Source: Beijerinckiaceae bacterium (GTDB lineage: Bacteria; Pseudomonadota; Alphaproteobacteria; Rhizobiales; Beijerinckiaceae). From it: 41,121 bases of DNA. The notes below the pieces were generated by a model that was not told the DNA's origin, made no database searches, and saw only the letters and a list, made by a program, of their open reading frames with translations. Below, one piece after another: positions 16,803-25,584 of this stretch; position 1 is the first letter of the stretch, and each line of letters opens with the position of its first letter. Position numbers and translations under genes: made by a program. The stretch covers positions 1 through 41,121 of the forward strand of contig JAUXWZ010000074.1 of the NCBI GenBank assembly GCA_030684835.1, given 5' to 3'.

Positions 16803-17006
16803 TCAGGGTTTTGTGTAACGCACCCGGAATTGATGCGCGGGCGCGTTAAAGCGTGACTCCACGCGGGTGACGGCCAGCCCCGCCGCGGCCATCCTGTCCA
16901 TGGCGGCGGCGAGTGTCGCCATATCTTCGGGGGCCAGCGCGCTCAGGCCATAGCGTTGCGCAAAGCGGCTGGCGTCATCGGTGGTGAAGGGCGCGTTGTC
17001 GCTCAT
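16803..17006 (-). CDS. small protein probably partnering the amidase (GatC/AtzG-like)
   Basis: A 67-residue acidic-to-neutral protein starting MSDNAPFTTDDASRFAQRYG, then ALAPEDMATLAAAMDRMAAAG and a short C-terminal strand region. The ATG at 17006 lies 1 nt beyond the amidase stop, with GGAGC in the end of the amidase gene as ribosome site. Size, helix pattern and tight coupling to an amidase-signature gene resemble GatC and the AtzG-type small subunits that stabilise their amidases. I see no decisive motif, so the partnership is inference. A longer reading 15 codons upstream would overlap the amidase and is less likely. Confidence 0.7.
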   Translation of the reverse strand: MSDNAPFTTDDASRFAQRYGLSALAPEDMATLAAAMDRMAAAGLAVTRVESRFNAPAHQFRVRYTKP

Positions 17007-17007
17007 G

Positions 17008-18405
17008 TCACAGCTCCGGGCGGCGGGTGGACCAGGGGCGCGCGCGCTCATAGACGCGGCCGACGCGCAGGACCGAGGCTTCGTCGAAATAGCGGCCTAC
17101 GATCTGGCAGGATGTGGGAAGGCCGGCGTCGTCGAACCCAGTGGGAATAGCGAGCGCGGGATGGCCAGACACGTTGAACACGGCTGTGACGCTGTGGCCC
17201 ATGAAGTCCCGCACCTTTTCAGCGTCGGCGATCAGCGGCGCGGTGTGGTGCGCTCCGGGCAGCACCAGGGCGTCGTATTTGTCGATCAGATCGGCCAGCC
17301 CATCGGCTAGCACACGGCGCATGCGCTGCGCGGCGATGTAATCCACCGCGCGGGCGGAAGAGCCCATCATAATGTGTCCGCGCAACTCCTGCCCCATCAG
17401 ATCGGCATGGGCCTTGAAATCCGCCTCGTGAACGGTCGCGCGCTCGCTTCCGCTGATCAGCGACGTCACCTCGCGATAGCGTGCGGGCGGCAGCGGAAGG
17501 CGCGTCTCCTCGATCATGGCGCCGCCGTCCTTCAGCACGGCGATGAGGTCTTCCATGCCCGCGCGCACGGCGGGATCGCTGGCGATGCCGTCGCCCACGT
17601 CGGGAATGTAGCCGATGCGCAATCCCCGGCATCCGCCGTCGAGGTCGACCATGTAATCGGGAACCGCGATATCGACGGTCGCCGCATCGGCGGGATCGTA
17701 GCCCGCCGTCGCCTGCAGAATCAGGGCGCAATCCTCAACCGTCCACGCCATTGGGCCGGGGACGTCCATCGACCAGGAATTAGGCAGGATGCCGTGCCGG
17801 CTTATGCGGCCATAGGTGGGCTTAAGGCCCGTGATGCCGCAAGCGGCGGCGGGCGCGCGGATGGAGCCTCCCGTGTCGGCCCCAAGGGCGAAGACAGCTG
17901 TACCCCCAGCGACTGCCGCGCCGGGCCCCGTGGAGGAGCCGCCGGTGAAGCAGGCGACGTTCCACGGGTTGCGCGCGGCAGGAATGACGCCGTCGTCAAA
18001 GTGCAGGCCGTGGCCGGTGCCAAACTCCCATGTGTTGAGCTTACCCAGCAGGATGGCGCCCGCGGCGCGCAATCGGGACACCATCGCGGCGTCAAAGTCT
18101 GGCACATGGTCGAGGAGAACGCGCGAGTTGGCGCAGGTGCGAAGGCCCTTGGAAAAGAAATTGTCCTTCGCGCCAAACGGCACGCCATGGAGAGGCCCAA
18201 GCCATCGGCCCGCTGCGATTTCAGCCTCCGCGCGTTTGGCCGCATCAAGCGCGCCCTCTGCATCCACCAGAAGGTAGCTGTGAAGGCGGTCATCCACCGC
18301 GTTGATGCGGGATAGTAGCGCCTCGACCAGATCGACTGGCGATATGTCGCGCGAGCGGATGAGACGCCCCGCCTCCGCCGCACTCAGTTCGTGAAGCGCT
18401 TTCAT
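17008..18405 (-). CDS. amidase-signature family amidohydrolase
   Basis: A 465-residue amidase-signature enzyme hydrolysing an amide to acid and ammonia or amine. The Ser-cisSer-Lys triad is complete: Lys80 in GVPFGAKDNFF, cis-Ser157 in TGGSSTGPG and nucleophile Ser181 in GADTGGSIR. The 24-residue spacing between the two serines is that of the family. GGSSTGP instead of GGSSGGS is a mild deviation. The start ATG overlaps the upstream ATPase stop by 4 nt (ATGA), and a small partner gene follows at 1 nt. Its place inside an ABC importer operon suggests it acts on the imported amide in the cytoplasm. It lacks the companion genes of a GatCAB transamidase, so it is more likely catabolic. Confidence 0.93.
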   Translation of the reverse strand: MKALHELSAAEAGRLIRSRDISPVDLVEALLSRINAVDDRLHSYLLVDAEGALDAAKRAEAEIAAGRWLGPLHGVPFGAKDNFFSKGLRTCANSRVLLDHVPDFDAAMVSRLRAAGAILLGKLNTWEFGTGHGLHFDDGVIPAARNPWNVACFTGGSSTGPGAAVAGGTAVFALGADTGGSIRAPAAACGITGLKPTYGRISRHGILPNSWSMDVPGPMAWTVEDCALILQATAGYDPADAATVDIAVPDYMVDLDGGCRGLRIGYIPDVGDGIASDPAVRAGMEDLIAVLKDGGAMIEETRLPLPPARYREVTSLISGSERATVHEADFKAHADLMGQELRGHIMMGSSARAVDYIAAQRMRRVLADGLADLIDKYDALVLPGAHHTAPLIADAEKVRDFMGHSVTAVFNVSGHPALAIPTGFDDAGLPTSCQIVGRYFDEASVLRVGRVYERARPWSTRRPEL

Positions 18406-19478
18406 TTCTCAATGTCCCCCATGGCCGCGCCAGATGCTGCGAGCACGCAGCGAACCTGATGGAGCGGCGCAATCTGCGTGAAGGCGGGCATGGCTTGCGC
18501 GCATGCCGGACGGGCAACGCGGCAACGCGGTTCAAAACTGCAACCGGGCGGCAAGGCCGTGGGATCTGGCGGCGCGCCGGGAATCGGCTCAAGCCGTGCG
18601 CCGGGCACGTCGGGGGTGACCACGGAGCCCAATAGGCCCGCAGTGTAGGGATGGCGCGGGGCGTCGATGATGCGCTCGATAGGCCCCATCTCGACGAAGC
18701 GGCCGGAATACATGACGGCCACCTGATCGGCGATCTCGCAGGCGACGCCGACATCGTGCGTTACAAAGACGGTCGCCATACCGAGTTCGCGCTGGAGTTC
18801 GCGCAGCAGCAAAAGCACCTGAATTTGCACGGTCGCGTCGAGCGCCGTGGTGGGCTCATCGGCAATCAGGAGTTTGGGCCGGCAGGATAGCGCGAGCGCA
18901 ATCATCGCGCGCTGGCGAAGGCCGCCGGACAGTTCGTGGGGATAAGCGTCGAGGCGGCGTTTGGCGGACGGCACCTGCACCAGTTCCAGAAGATCCTGTG
19001 CGCGGCGCGTCGCGTCCGCCCATGAAACCTGCTCATGCGCGCGCACCGTTTCCGCGATCTGGTAGCCGATGGTGAAGGCGGGATCGAATGATGTCGCCGG
19101 CTCCTGAAACGCGATCGCGATCAGCGGGCCGCGCACGGCGCGTAATTGCGCGGGCTTAAGCGCCAGAATGTCGATGCCATCGACAATGATGCTGCCCTCA
19201 ACAATGGCGCCGGGCGGCAGCAGGCGAAGGAGCGAGCGCACCGTGATGCTCTTGCCCGACCCGGATTCCCCAACAAGGCAAAGCACCTCACCTTGATTGA
19301 GCGAGAAATTGAGCCCGTGCAGGAGCGTCACGTCCACATCTGGCGTCTTGATGCGGACGCGCAGGTTTTCCACTTGAACCAGCGGCGGAGGCGCTACGGC
19401 GGGCGCTGGAGCTTGCTCAGACTCTTGCGCAGACTCTTGCGCAGACTCTTGGGCGGCGAGTGTGGCGGCTAACGTCAT
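18402..19478 (-). CDS. ABC transporter ATP-binding protein, DppD/OppD type
   Basis: A 358-residue ATPase of a peptide/nickel-type ABC importer. Walker A GESGSGKS (70-77), signature LSGGLRQR (183-190) and Walker B LLIADE (203-208) are intact, and the OppD-type C-terminus with clustered Cys (CSFEPRCRVARPAC) is present. The first 30 residues are an extra low-complexity leader, with QESA repeats and a Pro/Ala stretch, encoded by a 12-bp tandem repeat. It overlaps the genes on both sides by 4 nt. The order in this operon is F-type ATPase first, then D-type, the reverse of the common dppDF order. Confidence 0.93.
   Translation of the reverse strand: MTLAATLAAQESAQESAQESEQAPAPAVAPPPLVQVENLRVRIKTPDVDVTLLHGLNFSLNQGEVLCLVGESGSGKSITVRSLLRLLPPGAIVEGSIIVDGIDILALKPAQLRAVRGPLIAIAFQEPATSFDPAFTIGYQIAETVRAHEQVSWADATRRAQDLLELVQVPSAKRRLDAYPHELSGGLRQRAMIALALSCRPKLLIADEPTTALDATVQIQVLLLLRELQRELGMATVFVTHDVGVACEIADQVAVMYSGRFVEMGPIERIIDAPRHPYTAGLLGSVVTPDVPGARLEPIPGAPPDPTALPPGCSFEPRCRVARPACAQAMPAFTQIAPLHQVRCVLAASGAAMGDIEK
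19418..19453. repeat. three 12-bp tandem repeats in the DppD-type gene
   Basis: CAGACTCTTGCG is repeated at 19418-19429 and 19430-19441, with a third copy differing by one base at 19442-19453. On the coding strand it gives the QESA repeats near the N-terminus of the ATPase. Because the unit is 12 bp, copy-number change would keep the frame. Confidence 0.85.
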
Positions 19479-20542
19479 TGGCTCGCCCCTTCCCCCGCGC
19501 TGGCCTGCGTGTGGCCCGAGCCCGGCGTAACCGCGTGACAGGCTACCTGCTGGTCCAGTCCAAGCGACGCGAGAGGCGGCTCGCGTTCGGCGCAGACAGT
19601 TTCAGCGAACGAGCAGCGGGTGCGAAAGCGGCAGCCGCTGGGCGGATCAATGGGCGATGGCGGATCGCCAGAAAGCGGCGGCTCCGTGCGGCGCTGGCGT
19701 GGATTCATCGACGGGCGCGACGACAGCAGGCCTCGCGTATAGGGATGAAGCGCGTGGTCAAAGACGTCCTTGACGTCGCCGATCTCAACGACCTTGCCCA
19801 GATACATAACCATGACCCGGTCGCTGATGTAGCGCACGACATTGAGATCATGGGAAATGAAGAGGTAGGTGAGTCCCAGCTCCTGCTTCAGATCCTGCAG
19901 AAGATTGAGCACTTGCGCTTCGACAGACTTGTCGAGCGCAGACACCGCTTCGTCGAGAATGAGGACGCGCGGGTTCATCGCGAGCGCGCGCGCAATGTTG
20001 ACGCGCTGACGCTGCCCGCCGGACAATTCGTGAGGCAACCTGCTGGCGAACACCTCTGGGGCCAGCCCCACCCGCCGCAGCATGTCGTGGGCGCGGCGCA
20101 TGGCGGCAGCTTGCGGAATGCCCGTGGCGCGTGGCCCAAACGCGACCGTGTCCTGCAATGAGAGGCGTGGATTGAGCGAGGCGTAGCTGTCCTGAAACAC
20201 CATCTGCACCGAACGGCGATAATCGCGAAGGCTAACGCCGCGCGACATGGCCACGGGGTCGCCGTCGAGAATGATTTCGCCTTCATCCGCGCGAATGAGC
20301 TGCATCAGAAGTTTTGCGGTGGTCGACTTGCCGCAACCCGATTCACCCACGATGCCGAGCGTCTTGTTTTTCGGCACGTCGAACGAGACGCCGTCAACCG
20401 CGCGCACGACGGCGGCCTTCCCGTTGAACCCGCCGCCAATGCCGAAATGCTTGCGCAGGCCCTGGACGATCAGCATGGGCTGGCGCGGGCCGCCGCGATC
20501 TGGCGCCGTGTCATAGTCGCTCTGTGGCGAAAGGATCGTCAT
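19475..20542 (-). CDS. ABC transporter ATP-binding protein, DppF/OppF type
   Basis: A 355-residue partner ATPase. LIVQGLRKHFGIGGGF and AVDGVSFDVPKNKTLGIVGESGCGKS (Walker A 66-73) are typical of OppF. The rest holds QMVFQDSYASLNPR (Q-loop), LSGGQRQRVNIARAL (signature), LILDEAVSALD (Walker B) and the OppF C-terminal FRTRCSFAETVC. It energises import together with the D-type ATPase, with which it overlaps by 4 nt. It starts 4 nt after the permease gene stop. Confidence 0.93.
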   Translation of the reverse strand: MTILSPQSDYDTAPDRGGPRQPMLIVQGLRKHFGIGGGFNGKAAVVRAVDGVSFDVPKNKTLGIVGESGCGKSTTAKLLMQLIRADEGEIILDGDPVAMSRGVSLRDYRRSVQMVFQDSYASLNPRLSLQDTVAFGPRATGIPQAAAMRRAHDMLRRVGLAPEVFASRLPHELSGGQRQRVNIARALAMNPRVLILDEAVSALDKSVEAQVLNLLQDLKQELGLTYLFISHDLNVVRYISDRVMVMYLGKVVEIGDVKDVFDHALHPYTRGLLSSRPSMNPRQRRTEPPLSGDPPSPIDPPSGCRFRTRCSFAETVCAEREPPLASLGLDQQVACHAVTPGSGHTQASAGEGASQ

Positions 20543-20546
20543 CGCC

Positions 20547-21446
20547 CTATCCCTTCACGTTCATGGCGCTGCGGATGCCGTCGCTCAGCAAGTTCAAAGA
20601 GACCGATGTCACGAAGATCATGACGCCCGGCAGCACCGAATTGAGCGGCGCGAGGTAGACCGACTGGCGCATGCTGCTCAGCATCATTCCCCATTCCGCT
20701 TCGGGCAGGCTCACGCCAAGGCCCAGAAAACTCAGGCCCGAGGCGATGATGATCGAGACGGAAACGAGGCTGGTGGAGAACACGAAGATCGTTCCTGCAA
20801 CATTGCGCAGGACGTGCGTCATCAAAATGCGCCACGCAGGCGCGCCCGTCGCGCGCGCCGCCTCGACATAATCCTGCGTGCGCACCTGCACGGTGACGCT
20901 CTCCGCCACGCGCGCAATGGAGGGCGTGAACACCAGCGAGAGCGCGATCAATCCGTTGCGGACGCCGCCGCCCAGCGAGCCGGAGATAGCGACCGCGAGC
21001 AACACTGAGGGAAAGGCGTAGAACACGTCCATGACGCGCATGATGGCCGTGTTGACCCAGCCGCCCGCGTAGCCCGCCACGACGCCAAGCGTGCCGCCGA
21101 TGATTGTCGCGATGAAGACCGGCGCCAACCCCATGAACAGCGACATGCGCGCGCCGTACATCAACCGGCTGAGGAGATCGCGGCCGAGTTCGTCCGTGCC
21201 GAGAATGAAGCCCTCGGTTCCAGGCGGTTGCAGCCGCTGGAGCATATTGACCTGATAGGGATCGGCCGGGGCTATCCACGGCGCGAACAGGGCCATCAGC
21301 ACGATGGCGACAAGGAAGCCGAAGCACAGGATCGAAACGGGGTCGCGACGCAGCCGCCGGCCCAGCGTTTGCCAAAACGTGCGCGCGATGTTTCGGGCTG
21401 CGGCGGGTCTGACGGCGGGCTGGTCAATCGCGTTGCTGACAGACAT
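20547..21446 (-). CDS. ABC transporter permease, DppC/OppC type
   Basis: A 299-residue inner-membrane permease. A cytoplasmic N-terminus is followed by a first membrane helix (ILCFGFLVAIVLMALFAPWI), then FILGTDELGRDLLSRLMYGARMSL, which is the OppC hallmark, and about five further helices. The EAA loop is EAARATGAPAWRILMTHVLRN. It pairs with the DppB-type permease encoded 4 nt upstream. The gene starts at the ATG at 21446. Confidence 0.92.
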   Translation of the reverse strand: MSVSNAIDQPAVRPAAARNIARTFWQTLGRRLRRDPVSILCFGFLVAIVLMALFAPWIAPADPYQVNMLQRLQPPGTEGFILGTDELGRDLLSRLMYGARMSLFMGLAPVFIATIIGGTLGVVAGYAGGWVNTAIMRVMDVFYAFPSVLLAVAISGSLGGGVRNGLIALSLVFTPSIARVAESVTVQVRTQDYVEAARATGAPAWRILMTHVLRNVAGTIFVFSTSLVSVSIIIASGLSFLGLGVSLPEAEWGMMLSSMRQSVYLAPLNSVLPGVMIFVTSVSLNLLSDGIRSAMNVKG

Positions 21447-21450
21447 GAGC

Positions 21451-22401
21451 CTATCCCCGGCGCGCTGATTTGACCCGCGGGTCGAACAGCATCTGCAGGA
21501 TGTCGACCAACAAGTTGGCGACGATGAAGAACATGGCGAGCAGAAGCACGGTGGCCTGCATCACGGGCAGATCGCGCATGAAGATCGCCGCATTGAGCAG
21601 GAAGCCCGTTCCCGGCCAGGAAAAGACCGTCTCCACAAGGATGGAGCCGCCAAGCAAATTGGCGAATTGCAGGCCGATCACGGCCAGCGCGGGGCCGGCG
21701 GCGTTCTTGGCCACATGCAGAAAGATGCGCCACGCCGGAAGGCCCTTGGCCTCCAGCGCCTGCACAAACTCCTGCTGTAGCGTCTCGGACACCGTAGAGC
21801 GGACGGATCGGGCGATGATGCCTGCGGGAACCGTCGCCAGCGTGAGGATCGGCAGGACGTAGAAACTCAGCGTCCGGCCGAAATCATCTCCAGGTTGCCC
21901 CATGCCCGACGCTGGCAGAACGCCCAGCTCCACCGCGAAAATCGCCACCATCACCATGGCGAGCCAGTATTGCGGCACTGACATGCCAGCGATGCCCACC
22001 GCACTGATCGCCCGATCCGACAGCCGTCCGTTGCGATAGGCCGCTAGTGTTCCCAAGGTGATGCCGACAAAAGCTGCAAGGAGCGCCCCTCCCCCAGCCA
22101 GAGACAGTGTGTTCATCATCGCGGGGATGACCTCATCGGTCACAGGGCGACCCGTTGACAAGGAGACGCCAAAGTCGCCGCTCAGAACGCGCCAAAGCCA
22201 GAGCAGATACTGGATAGGCAAAGGCCGATCAAAGCCATAGGCGGCCCTGATTTGTGCAGCCACTTCCGGCGACGCGTCATCGGGAATGATTGAACTCGCA
22301 GGATCGCCCGGCGCCATATACGTGAGCGCAAAGCAGATGAGCGATACGCCAATGCTGATCGGCAACACGTACAAAAGCCGGTACGCGATGAACCCGGCCA
22401 T
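21451..22401 (-). CDS. ABC transporter permease, DppB/OppB type
   Basis: A 316-residue inner-membrane permease. The start MAGFIAYRLLYVLPISIGVSLICFAL is the typical OppB first helix, and MAPGDPAS is the family's periplasmic motif. The EAA loop is EFVQALEAKGLPAWRIFLHVAKN, and the C-terminal segment VETVFSWPGTGFLLNAAIFMRDLPVMQ is strongly conserved in the family. It starts 3 nt after the stop of the binding-protein gene. Confidence 0.92.
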   Translation of the reverse strand: MAGFIAYRLLYVLPISIGVSLICFALTYMAPGDPASSIIPDDASPEVAAQIRAAYGFDRPLPIQYLLWLWRVLSGDFGVSLSTGRPVTDEVIPAMMNTLSLAGGGALLAAFVGITLGTLAAYRNGRLSDRAISAVGIAGMSVPQYWLAMVMVAIFAVELGVLPASGMGQPGDDFGRTLSFYVLPILTLATVPAGIIARSVRSTVSETLQQEFVQALEAKGLPAWRIFLHVAKNAAGPALAVIGLQFANLLGGSILVETVFSWPGTGFLLNAAIFMRDLPVMQATVLLLAMFFIVANLLVDILQMLFDPRVKSARRG

Positions 22402-22404
22402 CGC

Positions 22405-24033
22405 TCAGCCGACCTCGATCTGAGTCAGATCGACGTACCAATTTTGCGGCGGGTCGAAGTTCTTGACGTTCGCGGCGAGCGCGCGCGGATTTGTGTCGTG
22501 GACGACCCATATCCACATCGCCTGACTTACGATGTAAGCATGAAGATCGGAAAGCGTTCTGTCTCGGTCCTCCGGCGTGAAGGCGTTAACAGCGGCTTCG
22601 CAAAGCTTGTCGGCGATTTCGTCCTGATAAAGCCCCCAATTGTTGCCCTTGGGCACAATACGCTTTGACCATGTGACGCTCAGCATTCCGAAATCGGGAT
22701 CCTGAATGGACCACGAATTGTTGAGTCCGAACACGCTGCGGTTTGATTTGGCGCCCGCGCCTTCGCTGCGCCGCGCGCGCAACGCCTCCCAGTCAACCAC
22801 TTCAATGGTGACGTCGAAGCCGACCTTGTTAAGGTTGGCCTGAACGAATTCATTCATCGCCAATGGTTGCATCTGCCCCGATCCGGCCTGCGATGTAAGC
22901 AACGTGATCTTGCACGGCTTGCCGGGGCCGTAGCCTGCTTCCGTCAAGAGCTTGCGGGCTGCCGCAGGATCGAAAACGATGTCGAAGGTTGGTTTGCCGA
23001 ACCACGGACTTGAAGTGTCGACCATGCCCTTTGCCGGCTTGGCGTAGCCGCCGAGCAATTTTGACATGCCGTCGCGATCAATCGCGAGGTTCGCGGCCTT
23101 ACGCACACGAATATCAAGGAATGGGGAGCCCTCCGCGTAGCTGAGCCAATAAGGCCACACGTGCGGATAGACCTTGCTAAATATATTGATGCCCGACCGC
23201 TTGAGGCGGGGAATGGCGTCGGGCGGCAACGCCTCCACCCAGTTTACCTGTCCCGATAGAAGCGCTGCAACGCGTGTGCTGGGATCGGGCATCGCAAACA
23301 GCGTCAACTTTTCCACCCGTGGAACGCGTTGCTTGTCCCAATATTCGGCGTTTCTCACTAGATTTGCGCGCGAGCGCGGAACGAAACTCTCAAGCTTGAA
23401 CGGCCCCGTGCCCGAGGGCGTCTTGGCGAACGCCGCCCAACTACCGCCCAAAGCTTTCCAATGCGCGGGCGAAGAAAAGTACACCGCCGACACGCGATAG
23501 AAAAACATGGAGTCCGGCTCCGCCGTGCGGACTTCGACAGTGTAATCGTCGAGCTTCTTGTAGGAAACGACGCCAACAAGACGCGACGCAGCCTGATTGG
23601 CCTGGTTCTGATCGAACTGCGGCGCGTCTTTTTTTACAAGCTTATCGAAATTCCACAAAACAGCGTCAGCATTGAACTCAGAGCCGTCGTGAAATTTTAC
23701 GCCCTTTCGAAGATTCAAAGTCCAGACGGTGCGGGTTTCCTTGTCGACCGAATAAGACTCGGCAAGCGACGGCACGAGTTCAGCGGGCTTATCCGTTTGC
23801 GACAGATCCCAACGGAAAAGCGCATCATAAATTGTCATCGCGATGAAGCGCTGTCCCTCAGCGCCCTGCGTCGACTGACCTGTTGTCAATGGAATATCGC
23901 TCAGCGTCATCGCTATTTTCAGTTCCGAACCGGGACGCACGCTTCGGCTCGGCTGATTGGAGGCAAGTACGGCTGTGGACGAAGGAAGAATGGCCGTCAT
24001 GGCCGCTGTCTTCAGGAAATCTCGTCTGTCCAT
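22405..24033 (-). CDS. ABC transporter substrate-binding protein (SBP_bac_5 family), Tat-exported
   Basis: A 542-residue periplasmic receptor of the dipeptide/oligopeptide/nickel family. The chosen ATG at 24033 follows GGAGACCGGCC and gives a twin-arginine signal MDRRDFLKTAAMTAILPSS; a longer reading to 24129 would bury it. Body motifs are AESYSVDKETRTVWTLNLRKGVKFHDGSEFNADAVLWNFDKL, GTGPFKLESFVPRSRANLVRN and IRVRKAANLAIDRDGM. Tat export means that the protein folds before export. It is the first gene of the operon that continues with two permeases, two ATPases, the amidase and its small partner, so the ligand is probably an amide or short peptide-like compound. Confidence 0.93.
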   Translation of the reverse strand: MDRRDFLKTAAMTAILPSSTAVLASNQPSRSVRPGSELKIAMTLSDIPLTTGQSTQGAEGQRFIAMTIYDALFRWDLSQTDKPAELVPSLAESYSVDKETRTVWTLNLRKGVKFHDGSEFNADAVLWNFDKLVKKDAPQFDQNQANQAASRLVGVVSYKKLDDYTVEVRTAEPDSMFFYRVSAVYFSSPAHWKALGGSWAAFAKTPSGTGPFKLESFVPRSRANLVRNAEYWDKQRVPRVEKLTLFAMPDPSTRVAALLSGQVNWVEALPPDAIPRLKRSGINIFSKVYPHVWPYWLSYAEGSPFLDIRVRKAANLAIDRDGMSKLLGGYAKPAKGMVDTSSPWFGKPTFDIVFDPAAARKLLTEAGYGPGKPCKITLLTSQAGSGQMQPLAMNEFVQANLNKVGFDVTIEVVDWEALRARRSEGAGAKSNRSVFGLNNSWSIQDPDFGMLSVTWSKRIVPKGNNWGLYQDEIADKLCEAAVNAFTPEDRDRTLSDLHAYIVSQAMWIWVVHDTNPRALAANVKNFDPPQNWYVDLTQIEVG

Positions 24034-24666
24034 GGCCGGTCTCCGAGTTAGAACTGAACGTGTTGATCCGGTTATGAACTCCTGGGCAGCATCGCGCGGG
24101 GCAGCAGACGCCGCCTCTTCACCGATCAACCTAATTTACTCAGCAAGAGACATGCCACGCCACTCCAAGGCGCAGGACTTTTAGTTGAGCAGCGTCACGA
24201 GCGACGCTCCGATTGATTTGCCTGCATAACGCCGGACATTTATTCGAATTGACATCGGTATCGCGGCTATCGAGGACAGAAAGGCGCAAACGCTCAACGC
24301 CCGGCGCTCGCAGATGTCTCTCAATTGCTATAACGTAACCGTTTATACATTAGCGCGCTTAATACAGTTTTTATTCAACTTGCCTACGCCGCCCACAATA
24401 CGGGCGCCAAGCCATCTGGCGCTTCAGCTTGGCGCATCACGACTTATCGACGACGCTGTAAGGGGGCGCGCTTTGCGTTATTCACAGTTTTGAAGTCATT
24501 TCCTGCTGCAGAGAGACGACAGAGAGAGGCAACGAGACTCGCGCCAAATGCGCTCAGGCATATGCCAAATTACCGCGGCACAGAATTTGCTGAATTTCTA
24601 AACTCCTGCATCTACTGTGGCAGAAGCAGATTGCAGCCCTGATACCAGAAGCAATGGAGACGTCCC
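24034..24666. promoter_or_regulatory. 633-nt divergent intergenic region with a long inverted repeat
   Basis: This gap separates the ABC-amidase operon (minus) from an alpha/beta hydrolase gene (plus) and should hold both promoters. It is AT-rich around 24320-24380. It contains a perfect 9-bp inverted repeat, GCGCCAAGC (24404-24412) and GCTTGGCGC (24427-24435), with 14 nt between the arms. This is a plausible operator, or a hairpin in a long leader of the plus-strand gene. I see no coding sequence, RNA gene or confident -35/-10 pair. Confidence 0.4.
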
Positions 24667-25482
24667 TTGGCGAAGAACATAAATGGACCCCTCTATTATG
24701 AGAAGATGGGTCGAACGGGTCCTGTCATGGCCTTTGTCCATCCAAACCCGATGGACCAATCGTGCTGGATCTTCCAGATGGCGCACTTTTCCACTTGGTA
24801 TCGCTGTATCGCCATAGACATTCCGGGATACGGTCGGTCGCCGACTGCCGAAAAGGGGCTGACCATGCAAGACATGGCTGACGCCTGCTGGGAGGCGATC
24901 GACGACGCATATCCCGGCGAGGACGCCATTCTTCTTGGATGCTCCGTGGGCTCCTCTATCGTGCCGTACATGCATCATGCAAAACCAGAACGCACCAAAG
25001 CGCTGATTGTTTGCGGCACAGGCTATAATCCGGGCAAGGAGTTCACTAAAAATCGGATTAAGCAATATAGCGAGATGGGGATCGACTTTCGCTGGGACTA
25101 CACGTTTCAAGACCTCAGTGCGCACTTCAGGCCGACGCCGCTCGCTCACTGGTTCGCGAACATGTTCCAGGAACGCAACCCGATGGCCGATTTACAAACT
25201 ATCCTCAACCAGTTCGAAGCGCTGGCAATGCCCGACGCCGAGGATCATCACGCAAAGATCAAGTGCCCGATGATTATCTTGACCGGAAGCGAGGATAATT
25301 CGCATCAACGAGCCTTTGATTTGAAGGCGCGCGTCGAGGGATGCGAGCTGAAGGTACTGGCTGGAGCCGGCCATGCTTGCCAGATCGAACAGCCGTGGCT
25401 GTTTGATCGCTACATGATCGAATTTCTGATGAAGAAGGATCTTTTCCCAAAAGAGGGACCGCCGCCTATCATGACGTTTTGA
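24667..25482 (+). CDS. alpha/beta-fold hydrolase (GCSVGSS type)
   Basis: A 271-residue alpha/beta hydrolase. The nucleophile elbow is GCSVGS (Ser93), the probable acid is Asp210 (TGSEDNSHQ) and the His is His236 (GAGHACQIEQP). The segment HPNPMDQSCW then HFSTWYRCIAIDIPGYGRS matches, nearly position for position, the convergent gene at 25585, so the two are paralogues. The start is the TTG at 24667 with GGAGA 6 nt upstream; no in-frame ATG fits better. It reads away from the ABC-amidase operon and may share its control region. The C-terminus ends PPPIMTF. The substrate is unknown. Confidence 0.86.
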   Translation: MAKNINGPLYYEKMGRTGPVMAFVHPNPMDQSCWIFQMAHFSTWYRCIAIDIPGYGRSPTAEKGLTMQDMADACWEAIDDAYPGEDAILLGCSVGSSIVPYMHHAKPERTKALIVCGTGYNPGKEFTKNRIKQYSEMGIDFRWDYTFQDLSAHFRPTPLAHWFANMFQERNPMADLQTILNQFEALAMPDAEDHHAKIKCPMIILTGSEDNSHQRAFDLKARVEGCELKVLAGAGHACQIEQPWLFDRYMIEFLMKKDLFPKEGPPPIMTF

Positions 25483-25516
25483 CGAACCAACGAGGCGTCT
25501 AGCGCTATCCATAGTA

Positions 25517-25561
25517 GGATCAGGTCTCCGCCTTTGGTTTTCGCCAAGGCGGAGCCGATCC
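25517..25561. terminator. bidirectional terminator between convergent hydrolase genes
   Basis: A strong hairpin lies between the two convergent stops. The left arm is GGATC...CTCCGCCTTTGG (25517-25537) and the right arm CCAAGGCGGAG...GATCC (25544-25561), with a small T-rich loop. The stem is interrupted by a few unpaired bases. There is no long T tract on either side, so efficiency is uncertain. Confidence 0.65.
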
Positions 25562-25584
25562 GAATATGGCTGCGTAGCCGATAT

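Noticed and set aside
17374-18315. A 313-codon plus-strand frame opposite the amidase gene
   Set aside because: It mirrors the amidase gene with its triad; there is no independent support.
20539-21375. A 278-codon frame overlapping the DppC-type permease
   Set aside because: It is the same strand in another frame, Arg/Gly/His-rich, with no membrane helices, whereas the permease frame is complete.
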